9,220 bases of DNA from an uncultured Lachnospiraceae bacterium (lineage in GTDB: Bacteria; Bacillota; Clostridia; Lachnospirales; Lachnospiraceae), in assembly GCA_902473545.1 (NCBI GenBank), contig CABRSG010000082.1, positions 1 to 9,220 on the forward strand, in the 5' to 3' direction. The notes beneath the pieces are model-generated. The model was not told the DNA's origin. It did not search any database and was given only the letters and a program-made list of their open reading frames with translations. The position numbers were made by a program, and so were the translations under genes. Of this stretch, positions 1 through 6,911 are shown in pieces. How positions within the stretch are numbered: position 1 is the first letter of the stretch; every line of letters starts with the position of its first letter.

Positions 1-132
1 TACTGTTCACGTCGTTCACAGTAACATTCGCAAATCCATTTAAAATTCGCTCCGCGAATGGGATTTACTCACACCTGTGTCACTTTCTTACGGACTTTGC
101 AGTGAATGCAAAGTCCTGACCTGAACAGTAAC
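1..132. repeat. Structured intergenic inverted-repeat element, cut at left edge
   Basis: Non-coding stretch packed with nested inverted repeats. TACTGTTCA at 1-9 is the exact reverse complement of TGAACAGTA at 122-130, which encloses the element. Inside are a 9-bp perfect stem GGACTTTGC (92-100) with GCAAAGTCC (108-116) and a 7-nt loop, and a stem ATTCGC (45-50) with GCGAAT (54-59) flanked by AAATCC (32-37) pairing with GGATTT (61-66). TACTGT at 1-6 can instead pair with ACAGTA at 18-23, and CATTCGC at 25-31 with GCGAATG at 54-60, so alternative folds exist. The longest open frame (about 3-119) resembles no protein. I infer a MITE-like or REP-like repeat, or a structured RNA; the left boundary may lie just outside the window. 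It could also hold the terminator of an unseen upstream gene, but no T-run follows the stems. Confidence 0.55.
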
Positions 133-171
133 AAAACGGCTTCTATGCGGCGTAGGTTTTGCAGGTTGTGC

Positions 172-200
172 TTGTATCTTCCCGGCAGATAGTATAAAAT
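172..200 (+). promoter_or_regulatory. Candidate promoter for the GH13 / reductase operon
   Basis: TTGTAT (172-177) and TAAAAT (195-200) are separated by 17 nt, a reasonable vegetative-sigma arrangement, although the -35 box is a weak match. An overlapping TATAAA at 193-198 is an alternative -10. Transcription would start near 207, giving a leader of about 25 nt ahead of the ribosome binding site AGGAGA at 221-226. Confidence 0.4.
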
Positions 201-232
201 AAATATGTAATTTCTGCAAAAGGAGAAAAACA

Positions 233-2509
233 TTGAACTGGGACAAGACGATGCTGCTGAACGAGAAGCAGTTGTATATTTTGGGGATGCGTCCGGTATT
301 TATCGCATCTGCACTGTTCAGCGACGAAACAGAAAATTTTGTGACACCGATGGAGCCGGAACCCGGCGATACAGTTACGATCCGTTTCCGCGCAAAGCGG
401 GATAATATTGACACGGTGTACCTGCAGACGGCGAAAGAGACGCTGCAGATGAAATTCGACAGAGAAGAAGGATATTTTGATTACTATAAAATAGATGTGC
501 CGATCGGCATCCATCCGCTGCGCTACTGCTTTAAGGTGAAGGCGGGGCGGCTGGTCTGTTATTTTGATAAGCGCGGCGTCTCGAAGGACGTGCGCGAGGA
601 ATACCGGTTCACACTGGTGCCGGGTTTTCGCACGCCGAAATGGGCGAAGGGTGCTGTGATGTACCAGATTTTTGTTGACCGCTTCTGCAACGGCGATCCC
701 ACGAATGACGTGGAGGACCGCGAATATTTTTATATTGGCGATACGACAAGAAAGGTGACTGACTGGAACCAATACCCGGCGAGCATGGGCGTGCGCGAGT
801 TTTACGGCGGCGATCTGCAGGGCGTGCTGGATAAGCTGGATTACCTGCAGGAGCTTGGCGTAGATGTGATCTACTTCAATCCGATTTTTGTGTCTCCGTC
901 AAACCATAAATACGACATCCAGGACTATGATTACGTGGATCCGCATTATGGGAAGATCGTGAAGGATACCGGAGACCTTCTGTGGGAGGGCGACCGCGAG
1001 AATAAGCACGCTACCCGCTACATCACGCGCGTGACGGATAAGGAAAATCTGGAGGCAAGCAATCAGCTCTTTATTCATCTGGTGGAGGAGGCGCACCGAC
1101 GGGGAATGCGCGTTATCCTGGATGGTGTGTTCAATCACTGCGGCTCGTTCAATAAGTGGCTTGATCGCGAGCGCATTTACGAAAATCAGCCGGGCTATGA
1201 GCCGGGCGCTTACGTGTCCGCGGACAGCCCCTACCGGAGCTTTTTCAAATTTAACATTGAGAACTGGCCATACAATCCGAACTATGACGGCTGGTGGGGA
1301 CACGACACGCTGCCGAAGCTGACGTACGAGCATTCGCAGAAGCTGTACGACTACATTCTGCGGATCGCCAAAAAATGGGTGTCTCCGCCGTACAATGTGG
1401 ACGGCTGGCGTCTGGATGTGGCGGCGGATCTGGGCTTTTCCAGCGAGTACAATCACCAATTCTGGAAGGAATTCCGCGAGGTTGTCAAGGAAGCGAACCC
1501 GGACGCGCTGATCCTGGCGGAGCATTACGGCGATCCGCGCTCCTGGCTGCAGGGCGACGAGTGGGACACTGTTATGAACTACGATGCTTTTATGGAGCCG
1601 CTCACCTGGTTTTTTACCGGCATGGAGAAGCACAGCGACGAATACCGGCAGGATATGCTTGGCAACGGAATGCATTTTGAGTGGGCGATGGGGCATTTTA
1701 TGACAAGCTTTCTCGGACCGTCCCTGCAGGTGGCGATGAACGAGCTTTCCAATCACGACCATTCCCGCTTTCTCACGCGCACCAACCACAGAGTCGGGCG
1801 TGTGGCGTCGCTTGGAAGCGAGGCGGCGGGACATGACGTCAATAAAGCGGTCATGCGCGAGGCGGTCGTCATGCAGATGACGTGGCCGGGCGCACCGACC
1901 ATTTACTACGGAGACGAGGCGGGCGTCTGCGGTTTTACGGATCCCGACAACCGCCGCACCTATCCCTGGGGGCAGGAGGATACAGAGCTGATCGATTTCC
2001 ACAAGGAGATCATCCGCATTCACAAGGAGAGCGCGGCGCTGAAGCGCGGCTCCATCAAGATGGTCGCGACGGATTATCAGTTTATCTGCTACGGGAGATT
2101 TTTGAGGGACGAGCGCTATCTGATCGTGTTCAACAACAGCGATGCGCCGATGCAGCGGCAGATCCGCACCTGTGACGTCGGAATCACGGATGAGGACAAT
2201 GTGATCCAGATCATGCAGACGGATGCGAACGGTTACCACAAAGACCGCGTATTTTACGAGGTGAGGAGCGGGGAGATCTCCATGACGCTTCCGCCGCTTT
2301 CGGCCACGGTGCTGACGGTGATGGACGGCGAGCGCAACGAACATCGTCTGACAGAGTTTATAGATGACGAGTACGCCTGGAGCGTATCGGCATTGGAAAC
2401 GAGAAAAAGAAACAGGGAGGAAACAACAGATGAAGTACGTAACACTTGGAAAGACAGGCTTGACGGTATCAAAGGCGGGACTCGGCGGTATCCCTATTCA
2501 GAAGAGTAA
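233..2509 (+). CDS. GH13 alpha-glycosidase (neopullulanase / cyclomaltodextrinase-like)
   Basis: A 758-residue enzyme of glycoside hydrolase family 13, expected to cleave alpha-glucosidic bonds in maltodextrins, cyclodextrins or pullulan fragments. The four GH13 regions are visible: DGVFNH (297-302), GWRLD with nucleophile Asp395 and Arg393, acid/base Glu430 in AEHYGD, and NHD (507-509) with transition-state stabiliser Asp509. Residues 20-135 look like the beta-sandwich N-domain (CBM34 type) of neopullulanase-like enzymes. YQIFVDRF followed by NGDPTND fits their calcium-site region. About 30 extra residues lie between the HYG motif and the strand carrying DGVFNH. There is no signal peptide, so it should act in the cytoplasm on imported oligosaccharides. 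The start is TTG at 233, because AGGAGA (221-226) is well spaced; the first ATG, at 251, is worse placed. The last 27 codons overlap the reductase gene in another frame and are probably not conserved. Exact substrate cannot be read from sequence. Confidence 0.93.
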   Translation: MNWDKTMLLNEKQLYILGMRPVFIASALFSDETENFVTPMEPEPGDTVTIRFRAKRDNIDTVYLQTAKETLQMKFDREEGYFDYYKIDVPIGIHPLRYCFKVKAGRLVCYFDKRGVSKDVREEYRFTLVPGFRTPKWAKGAVMYQIFVDRFCNGDPTNDVEDREYFYIGDTTRKVTDWNQYPASMGVREFYGGDLQGVLDKLDYLQELGVDVIYFNPIFVSPSNHKYDIQDYDYVDPHYGKIVKDTGDLLWEGDRENKHATRYITRVTDKENLEASNQLFIHLVEEAHRRGMRVILDGVFNHCGSFNKWLDRERIYENQPGYEPGAYVSADSPYRSFFKFNIENWPYNPNYDGWWGHDTLPKLTYEHSQKLYDYILRIAKKWVSPPYNVDGWRLDVAADLGFSSEYNHQFWKEFREVVKEANPDALILAEHYGDPRSWLQGDEWDTVMNYDAFMEPLTWFFTGMEKHSDEYRQDMLGNGMHFEWAMGHFMTSFLGPSLQVAMNELSNHDHSRFLTRTNHRVGRVASLGSEAAGHDVNKAVMREAVVMQMTWPGAPTIYYGDEAGVCGFTDPDNRRTYPWGQEDTELIDFHKEIIRIHKESAALKRGSIKMVATDYQFICYGRFLRDERYLIVFNNSDAPMQRQIRTCDVGITDEDNVIQIMQTDANGYHKDRVFYEVRSGEISMTLPPLSATVLTVMDGERNEHRLTEFIDDEYAWSVSALETRKRNREETTDEVRNTWKDRLDGIKGGTRRYPYSEE

Positions 2510-3455
2510 CGCCGAAGAGGTGAAAAAGCTGGTGCGTGCACTGATGGAGAAGGGTGTCAACTACATTGACAGCGCCCGCGGCTACACCGTCAGCGAGCAG
2601 CTTCTCGGCGAGGCGCTGGAGGGTATCCGCGATAAATTTGTGCTGGCGACCAAGAGCATGGCGCGCACAAAGGAAGCGATGGAAAGGGATATCGAGACAA
2701 GCCTTAAAAATTTCCGCACCGATTATATTGATCTGTACCAGATCCACAATCCGGGGATGACGGATCTCGACACGGTTGTGGGTGAGGGCGGCGCGCTGGA
2801 AGCGCTGCAGGAGGCAAAGGCGGCCGGAAAGATCGGTCATATCGGGCTGACGGCACATTCCCTGCAGGTGTTTGAGCATGCGCTGACGCTTGAATGGGTG
2901 GAGACGATCATGTTCCCATACAACATCGTGGAATCGCAGGGCGAGGCGCTGATGAAGGTCTGTTCCGAGCGCGGCATCGGTTTTATCGCGATGAAGCCGC
3001 TTGCAGGCGGCGCGATCGAGGACGCGTCTCTAGCGCTGCGCTATATCTGCGCAAATCCGGACGTTACCATCGTGATTCCGGGCATGTACAGTCTGGAGGA
3101 AGCTGCGCAGAACGTGGAAGCGGTGGAGGAGGCAAGACCGCTTGATAAGAACGATGCAGAAAAGATCGCCGCTGTGCGCGAGCAGCTCGGCGAAAACTTC
3201 TGCCGCCGCTGCAACTACTGCCAGCCATGCAGCGCAGGCATCAGCATCTCAAATGTATTCCTGTTTGCGGGCTATCTGCAGAGATACGGTCTCGGCGACT
3301 GGGCGTACAGCCGCTACCAGACCTTGCATGTAAAAGCGGACGACTGTATCGAGTGCGGCGAGTGCGAGGGACGCTGTCCGTACCATCTGCCGATCCGGGA
3401 AATGCTGAAAAAATGCGCGAAGGATTTCCGCGATTATGAAGTGAGTCATCAGTAA
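2430..3455 (+). CDS. Aldo/keto reductase with C-terminal 4Fe-4S ferredoxin-like domain
   Basis: A 341-residue predicted oxidoreductase. The N-terminal TIM barrel (about 1-250) has the aldo/keto reductase pattern, with tetrad candidates Asp47, Tyr52, Lys75 and His106 (in YQIHN). The C-terminal part carries two cysteine clusters: Cys258/261/264/267, and Cys306/309/312/316, where the last is followed by Pro as in bacterial ferredoxins. This suggests one or two iron-sulfur clusters alongside the usual NAD(P)H chemistry; whether electrons go to ferredoxin, NAD(P)H or a partner is unknown. This architecture is common in anaerobic Firmicutes. ATG at 2430 is chosen because AGGGAGG (2414-2420) lies 9 nt upstream and the protein begins with the family-typical MKYVTLGKTGLTVS; an upstream in-frame ATG at 2364 would add 22 unrelated residues. 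It overlaps GH13 by 80 bases, so the two are probably co-transcribed. The natural substrate is not known. Confidence 0.93.
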   Translation: MKYVTLGKTGLTVSKAGLGGIPIQKSNAEEVKKLVRALMEKGVNYIDSARGYTVSEQLLGEALEGIRDKFVLATKSMARTKEAMERDIETSLKNFRTDYIDLYQIHNPGMTDLDTVVGEGGALEALQEAKAAGKIGHIGLTAHSLQVFEHALTLEWVETIMFPYNIVESQGEALMKVCSERGIGFIAMKPLAGGAIEDASLALRYICANPDVTIVIPGMYSLEEAAQNVEAVEEARPLDKNDAEKIAAVREQLGENFCRRCNYCQPCSAGISISNVFLFAGYLQRYGLGDWAYSRYQTLHVKADDCIECGECEGRCPYHLPIREMLKKCAKDFRDYEVSHQ

Positions 3456-3460
3456 AAAAC

Positions 3461-3491
3461 TGCCGCATCCATCAAAGATGCGGCAAATTTT
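3461..3491. terminator. Bidirectional intrinsic terminator
   Basis: TGCCGCATC (3461-3469) and GATGCGGCA (3477-3485) form a perfect 9-bp stem with a 7-nt loop. On the + strand it is followed by AATTTTTTT, and on the - strand by a run of six Ts (complement of 3454-3459). It sits 5 bases after the reductase stop and 6 bases beyond the MATE stop, so it can end both convergent transcripts. Confidence 0.9.
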
Positions 3492-4892
3492 TTAAGCGTT
3501 TTTCTTTTTTTCGAAGCCGTGTATCCAGTCTGCTTTCAAAAAGTAGATGAGGAACACGATGGAGCTTAAGCTCCAGGTGAGCGGATACGCCCAAAAGACG
3601 GTCTGGATCTGCGGGACGATCCGCACGGCAACGGTGATATAGCTGACACGGATCACGCACCAGCAGACCATCATGACCAGCATCGGTACGATCGCTTTCC
3701 CGGCGCCGCGCAGAATGCCGGCAATGCAGTGCGAGAAGGCGAGCAGGAAGTAAAACAGCGTGACGGTGTGCGCCTGCATGACACCGAAGGCGACGACGTC
3801 CGCTTCTCTGTTAAAGAGAGAGATCAGCACCGGAGAGGCAAGGTAAATCGTGATGCCGACCAGCTCCGCCAGTGTGATGGAGCAGATAATGCCAAAGTAG
3901 GCCCCTTTCTTTGCACGGTCATACTGCTTTGCGCCAAGGTTCTGACTGACAAAGGTGGTCAGCGACATCGCGAAGCAGGTGATCGGAAGAAAACCAAAGC
4001 CCTCGATCTTCGAGTAGGAACCGCAGCCTGCCATCGCCGTTGGCCCGAAGGCATTGATATTGGACTGTACGACTACGTTTGCGATCGAGATGATCGAATT
4101 CTGGACGCCGGACGGCAGACCATTGGAGATGATCTGGCGCAGTATCTGCCGGTCGATCTTCAGCTTTTTCAGGGAAATGCGGTATTCCCGGGGCGCGTGC
4201 GTCAGGTGGTGCAGGCAGAGCAGGGCGCTTAAAAACTGCGAGATGATCGTGGCAAGCGCCGCAGCGCCGACGCCCATGCCGAGCACCGCGATAAACAAAA
4301 GATCCAGCGCAATGTTCGTGAGCGACGAAATAATCAGATAGAGCAGCGGCCGTCTGCTGTCGCCGACCGACTGCAGGATGCCGACGAAAATATTGTAGAG
4401 TACGAAGGCAAGCGAGCCGCAGAAATACACGCGGAAATACAGCACCGAATTTGGAAGCACATTTTCCGGCGTTCCCATCCAGATGAGAATCTGCGGGGCA
4501 AGAAAAATGCCGAGCGCCATCAGAAGAAGTCCGCACACGATACCGAAGGAGACGGTCGTGTGGATGGATTTCTGCGTCGTCTCATAATCTTTTGCTCCGA
4601 AATAGCGTGCGGTGACGACACCCGCGCCGAGGGCGATCCCGTTAAAAAATCCCACCATCAGAAAAATAAGGCTTCCGGAGGAGCTGACAGCGGCAAGTGC
4701 TTCGCTGCCGAGAAAATTTCCGACGATCAGAGAATCTGCCGTATTATAAAGCTGCTGAAACAGATTTCCAAGAAACAGCGGGAGGGCAAAAGAGATGATC
4801 CGCTGGGGGATCGGTCCCTCTGTCAGCAGTGTCTGATGTTTCTGGTGATGGTGTATATTAATATGTAGAAAGTGGTGATTGTGGTGCGGCAT
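3492..4892 (-). CDS. MATE-family multidrug/metabolite efflux transporter with His-rich N-terminus
   Basis: A 466-residue polytopic membrane protein of the MATE family, expected to expel drugs or metabolites across the cytoplasmic membrane using a Na+ or H+ gradient. The first helix region (about 31-60) reads PLFLGNLFQQLYNTADSLIV, typical of the family. Hydrophobic segments continue regularly to the C-terminus, consistent with 12 membrane spans, and the length is normal. The ATG at 4892 is chosen because GAAAGGAAAGGA lies about 10 nt upstream on the coding strand; the frame is open further up to an ATG at 4949, but that extension (RKRIFSERK and so on) lacks a good ribosome binding site and would cover the leader. 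Unusually, residues 3-19 contain nine histidines (3, 4, 6, 7, 10, 14, 15, 16, 19), a possible metal-binding tail on the cytoplasmic side. The gene is monocistronic, with its own promoter. The exported substrate cannot be inferred. Confidence 0.93.
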   Translation of the reverse strand: MPHHNHHFLHINIHHHQKHQTLLTEGPIPQRIISFALPLFLGNLFQQLYNTADSLIVGNFLGSEALAAVSSSGSLIFLMVGFFNGIALGAGVVTARYFGAKDYETTQKSIHTTVSFGIVCGLLLMALGIFLAPQILIWMGTPENVLPNSVLYFRVYFCGSLAFVLYNIFVGILQSVGDSRRPLLYLIISSLTNIALDLLFIAVLGMGVGAAALATIISQFLSALLCLHHLTHAPREYRISLKKLKIDRQILRQIISNGLPSGVQNSIISIANVVVQSNINAFGPTAMAGCGSYSKIEGFGFLPITCFAMSLTTFVSQNLGAKQYDRAKKGAYFGIICSITLAELVGITIYLASPVLISLFNREADVVAFGVMQAHTVTLFYFLLAFSHCIAGILRGAGKAIVPMLVMMVCWCVIRVSYITVAVRIVPQIQTVFWAYPLTWSLSSIVFLIYFLKADWIHGFEKKKNA

Positions 4893-4915
4893 GTTCCGAT
4901 ATCCTTTCCTTTCAG

Positions 4916-4962
4916 AAAAAATGCGCTTCCTTTGCGCTGCAGGAGCCAAAAGGTCCTGTGCA
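4916..4962 (-). promoter_or_regulatory. Possible structured leader of the MATE mRNA
   Basis: The predicted MATE leader is about 84 nt. It contains a bulged hairpin (4938-4962: TGC, AGGA and CC pairing with GG, TCCT and GCA around a 4-nt loop). Next on the coding strand comes a short GCGC/GCGC stem (4937-4934 with 4926-4923), then A and six Ts (4921-4916). This resembles a weak attenuator between promoter and gene. The second stem is only 4 bp, so it may be chance. Confidence 0.25.
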
Positions 4963-4982
4963 AACAGTAAGCGCGCTTTACT

Positions 4983-5011
4983 ATCATATCACAAAGAATA
5001 AAAAATGTAAA
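4983..5011 (-). promoter_or_regulatory. Promoter of the MATE gene
   Basis: Read on the minus strand, TTTACA (5011-5006) and TATGAT (4988-4983) are separated by exactly 17 nt in an AT-rich stretch. Both are five-of-six matches to the vegetative consensus. Transcription would begin near 4976. Confidence 0.75.
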
Positions 5012-5072
5012 TTTTTTTGCTTTGGCTGCATCCTTTTTTTCTTCCGGCACGTCTAATGATTGTAAAAAGAAA

Positions 5073-5086
5073 AAAGACCGGTCTTT
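5073..5086. promoter_or_regulatory. Perfect 14-bp palindrome, candidate operator
   Basis: AAAGACCGGTCTTT is a perfect palindrome centred between 5079 and 5080. Its right edge overlaps the -35 box of the sigma-operon promoter by two bases, the position expected for a dimeric regulator's binding site. No regulator gene for it is visible in the window. Confidence 0.5.
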
Positions 5087-5113
5087 GAAACGCCGTACGC
5101 CGCGAGGTATAAG
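5085..5113 (+). promoter_or_regulatory. Promoter of the ECF sigma operon
   Basis: TTGAAA (5085-5090) and TATAAG (5108-5113) with a 17-nt spacer are each five-of-six vegetative matches. The same place also contains TGAAAC (5086-5091), the -35 core of many ECF-type promoters, with GGTATA (5106-5111) resembling an ECF -10. That spacing (14 nt) is shorter than usual for ECF promoters, so autoregulation is possible but not shown. An inverted repeat downstream (CGCCGC 5098-5103 with GCGGCG 5119-5124; also TACGCC 5096-5101 with GGCGTA 5126-5131) could affect the promoter or leader. Confidence 0.6.
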
Positions 5114-5155
5114 CAAAAGCGGCGAGGCGTAGTTTACAGATATGGAGGTGTAAAT

Positions 5156-5677
5156 TTGGAACGTCTGGTAAAAAAGGCACAGCGAGAGAACGATGCGGAG
5201 AGCTTCATACAATTGATGGAGCTGAACCGGCAGAGTATGCTAAAGGTTGCACGCTCTTATCTGACGAGCGAGCAGGATGTCGCTGATGCTATGCAGGATA
5301 CGATTCTGACCTGTTACGAAAAATTACATACGCTGCAGCAGCCGCAGTATTTTAAGACCTGGCTGATCCGCATCGTGATCAACCGGTGCAAGGATATCCT
5401 GCGGCAAAACCATAGAGAAGAGCTTCCGGGAGAGCTGGAGGCGCAGGCGGTAACGGATGAGAGCTTTGCGGATGTGGAATTTCGGGAGCTTTTGCAGCAG
5501 ATCGATGAGAAGTACCGTACAATCCTGGTGTTGTACTATGTGGAGGGCTTCAACACGAAAGAGATCGCCGGACTGCTCGACATGAACGAGCACACGGTGA
5601 AGAGCAGGCTGGTACGTGCCAGAAAAAAGTTCGCGATGCAATTAGAGACGAAGGAGGCGGGAGCGATTTATGGATAG
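5156..5677 (+). CDS. ECF-type RNA polymerase sigma-70 family factor
   Basis: A 173-residue alternative sigma factor that directs RNA polymerase to a small stress or envelope regulon. Region 2 covers about 17-84, with DVADAMQDT in the core-binding part and FKTWLIRIVINRCKD at its end. Region 4 covers about 108-160, with helix-turn-helix NTKEIAGLLDMNEHTVKSRL recognising the -35 element. There is no region 1 or 3, and the length is normal for the ECF group. The start is TTG at 5156, backed by a strong GGAGG (5144-5148) 7 nt upstream. The stop overlaps the next gene's start by 8 bases, so the two are translationally coupled. The partner's membrane segment suggests the sigma factor is held at the membrane and released by an outside signal; that signal is unknown. 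Confidence 0.93.
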   Translation: MERLVKKAQRENDAESFIQLMELNRQSMLKVARSYLTSEQDVADAMQDTILTCYEKLHTLQQPQYFKTWLIRIVINRCKDILRQNHREELPGELEAQAVTDESFADVEFRELLQQIDEKYRTILVLYYVEGFNTKEIAGLLDMNEHTVKSRLVRARKKFAMQLETKEAGAIYG

Positions 5678-6911
5678 AAAATACTCAAAAGCGGAAATGA
5701 AACGGATTCTGCGCCGGGATATCAGCACGTCGGCGCTCACAGAGCAGAAAATCCAGGAGGCGTACAGCTTCGTGCGCGCAGACGCGGCGATGAAGCGGCA
5801 GACGGAGCGCACGTATCAGAGCAGCGCGGCCGCAGGAAGAGTGACGGGACGTGAAGCGGTGGCTGCAGCGAAACAGACGCCCGGACGGGAAACAATGCGC
5901 ATGGCGGAACAGATGACGGGACGGGAAGCGATGCGTGCGGCGGATAAAAGACGTGCGGGCGGACACAGAAGCACGGCGCGGCCGGGCAGGCGAATATCGA
6001 GACGCTGGGCGGCTCTGGCAGCGGCGGCGGTTCTTGCGGGATCCTCCGTCACGGTCATGGCAATCAATGGAATGTTCTCAAAAACGGTCGAGCAGAGCGA
6101 GGATATGCTGAGCTACAAGCTGGAATTTAATTATGAGCTGACGCCAAATGCAATAGATGCAGAGCCGGGGTATGTTCCGGAGGGATATGAACAGCAGCCG
6201 GGGCATAAACTCACCTGGTGCGCGGACGGCTCCTGGCAGAACGGTTTTACCATATATACCGTGACGGCAAACTATCTGGATCAGCAGCCGGAGCTGTTGG
6301 ATGTGGACAATGTTGAGAATATCGAAAAAACCACGATCAATGGTATGGAGGCGCATCTGATCACACTGAAAGGCGCTGCTGACAAAGGTTCAAAGTATAT
6401 GGATAAACGTATCTATCTTTTCAATGAGAACGATGGTTTTGTATGTATTCTTTTCGGCGGAAACGATCTTCCTACGGAAGAGCTGGTGAAGGTGGCGGAA
6501 GGGCTGCAGTTCACAAAGCGGGAGGAAACGATGGAATACATGAGTGCAGAGGATTTGGAAGCACAGGAGAAAATGCTTGAGGAGAGCATTGCGCAGGAGA
6601 ATGAGGAGAATCAGGCGAGACTGGAAGCCGGTGTGCCGCAGAAATATATTTATGATATCGGGGAGAGCTTTGAGACAAAGGATATGTTTGTGGATCGGGA
6701 GCAGGAAAAGGCTGTCAACACAACCCGGATTACGGTAAAGAGTGCGGAGGTCATCGACTCCATTGCAGATTATCCGCAGGAAAACTTTCTTAACTACGAT
6801 GAGGATCTTGCGCCGAAGATCAATGAGGATGGCACGGCGACTTCTTATGCAAGAGTTACCGGCGGCGGGGGAAAGCGACGCGGAGGAGACAACGGAAAAC
6901 GTAAACCGTAA
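5670..6911 (+). CDS. Membrane-anchored probable anti-sigma/sensor partner, frameshifted (N-terminal part)
   Basis: Encoded right after the ECF sigma factor, with ATG overlapping its stop and AAGGAGG at 5651-5657. The open frame is 413 codons, but only about 400 appear genuine. Residues 1-112 are basic and presumably cytoplasmic, where a sigma-binding segment would be expected. They include three 12-residue repeats (59-93). One membrane helix follows at about 113-132, after RRISRR, giving an N-in topology. Outside are a globular part (about 140-283, containing PGYVPEGYE, which resembles the DUF4367-type domain of clostridial anti-sigma partners), a Glu-rich helical stretch (284-312) and the start of another domain. 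The last 13 residues (GKRRGG and so on) are low-complexity basic sequence read out of frame after five Gs at 6867-6871; dropping one G joins this frame to the 6871-7305 part, giving 544 residues. Anti-sigma function is inferred from position and topology only; domain names are tentative. Confidence 0.8.
   Translation: MDRKYSKAEMKRILRRDISTSALTEQKIQEAYSFVRADAAMKRQTERTYQSSAAAGRVTGREAVAAAKQTPGRETMRMAEQMTGREAMRAADKRRAGGHRSTARPGRRISRRWAALAAAAVLAGSSVTVMAINGMFSKTVEQSEDMLSYKLEFNYELTPNAIDAEPGYVPEGYEQQPGHKLTWCADGSWQNGFTIYTVTANYLDQQPELLDVDNVENIEKTTINGMEAHLITLKGAADKGSKYMDKRIYLFNENDGFVCILFGGNDLPTEELVKVAEGLQFTKREETMEYMSAEDLEAQEKMLEESIAQENEENQARLEAGVPQKYIYDIGESFETKDMFVDREQEKAVNTTRITVKSAEVIDSIADYPQENFLNYDEDLAPKINEDGTATSYARVTGGGGKRRGGDNGKRKP
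5844..5948 (+). repeat. Three tandem 36-nt repeats inside the sigma-partner gene
   Basis: Units at 5844-5879, 5880-5915 and 5916-5948 encode TGREAVAAAKQT, PGRETMRMAEQM and TGREAMRAADK. Spacing is exactly 12 codons and GRE is kept in each. They lie in the cytoplasmic part just before the membrane helix and would form an extended charged, helical linker. Copy number may vary among strains. Confidence 0.75.

Noticed and set aside
899..2344. Long minus-strand open frame (481 codons) opposite GH13
   Set aside because: It lies wholly antisense to a clear GH13 gene with intact catalytic motifs, is rich in Arg/His/Val as expected from reversed GC-rich codons, and has no family resemblance.
2364..2429. 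22-residue N-terminal extension of the reductase
   Set aside because: The ATG at 2430 has AGGGAGG at good spacing and begins with the family-typical sequence; the extension is GH13 coding sequence read out of frame.
4893..4949. 19-residue N-terminal extension of MATE to an upstream ATG
   Set aside because: The ATG at 4892 has a much better ribosome binding site, and the extension covers the mRNA leader and its A/T-run.
5844..5948. CRISPR-like array
   Set aside because: Units are directly adjacent without spacers, lie in frame inside a gene and keep the reading frame, so they are a coding tandem repeat.
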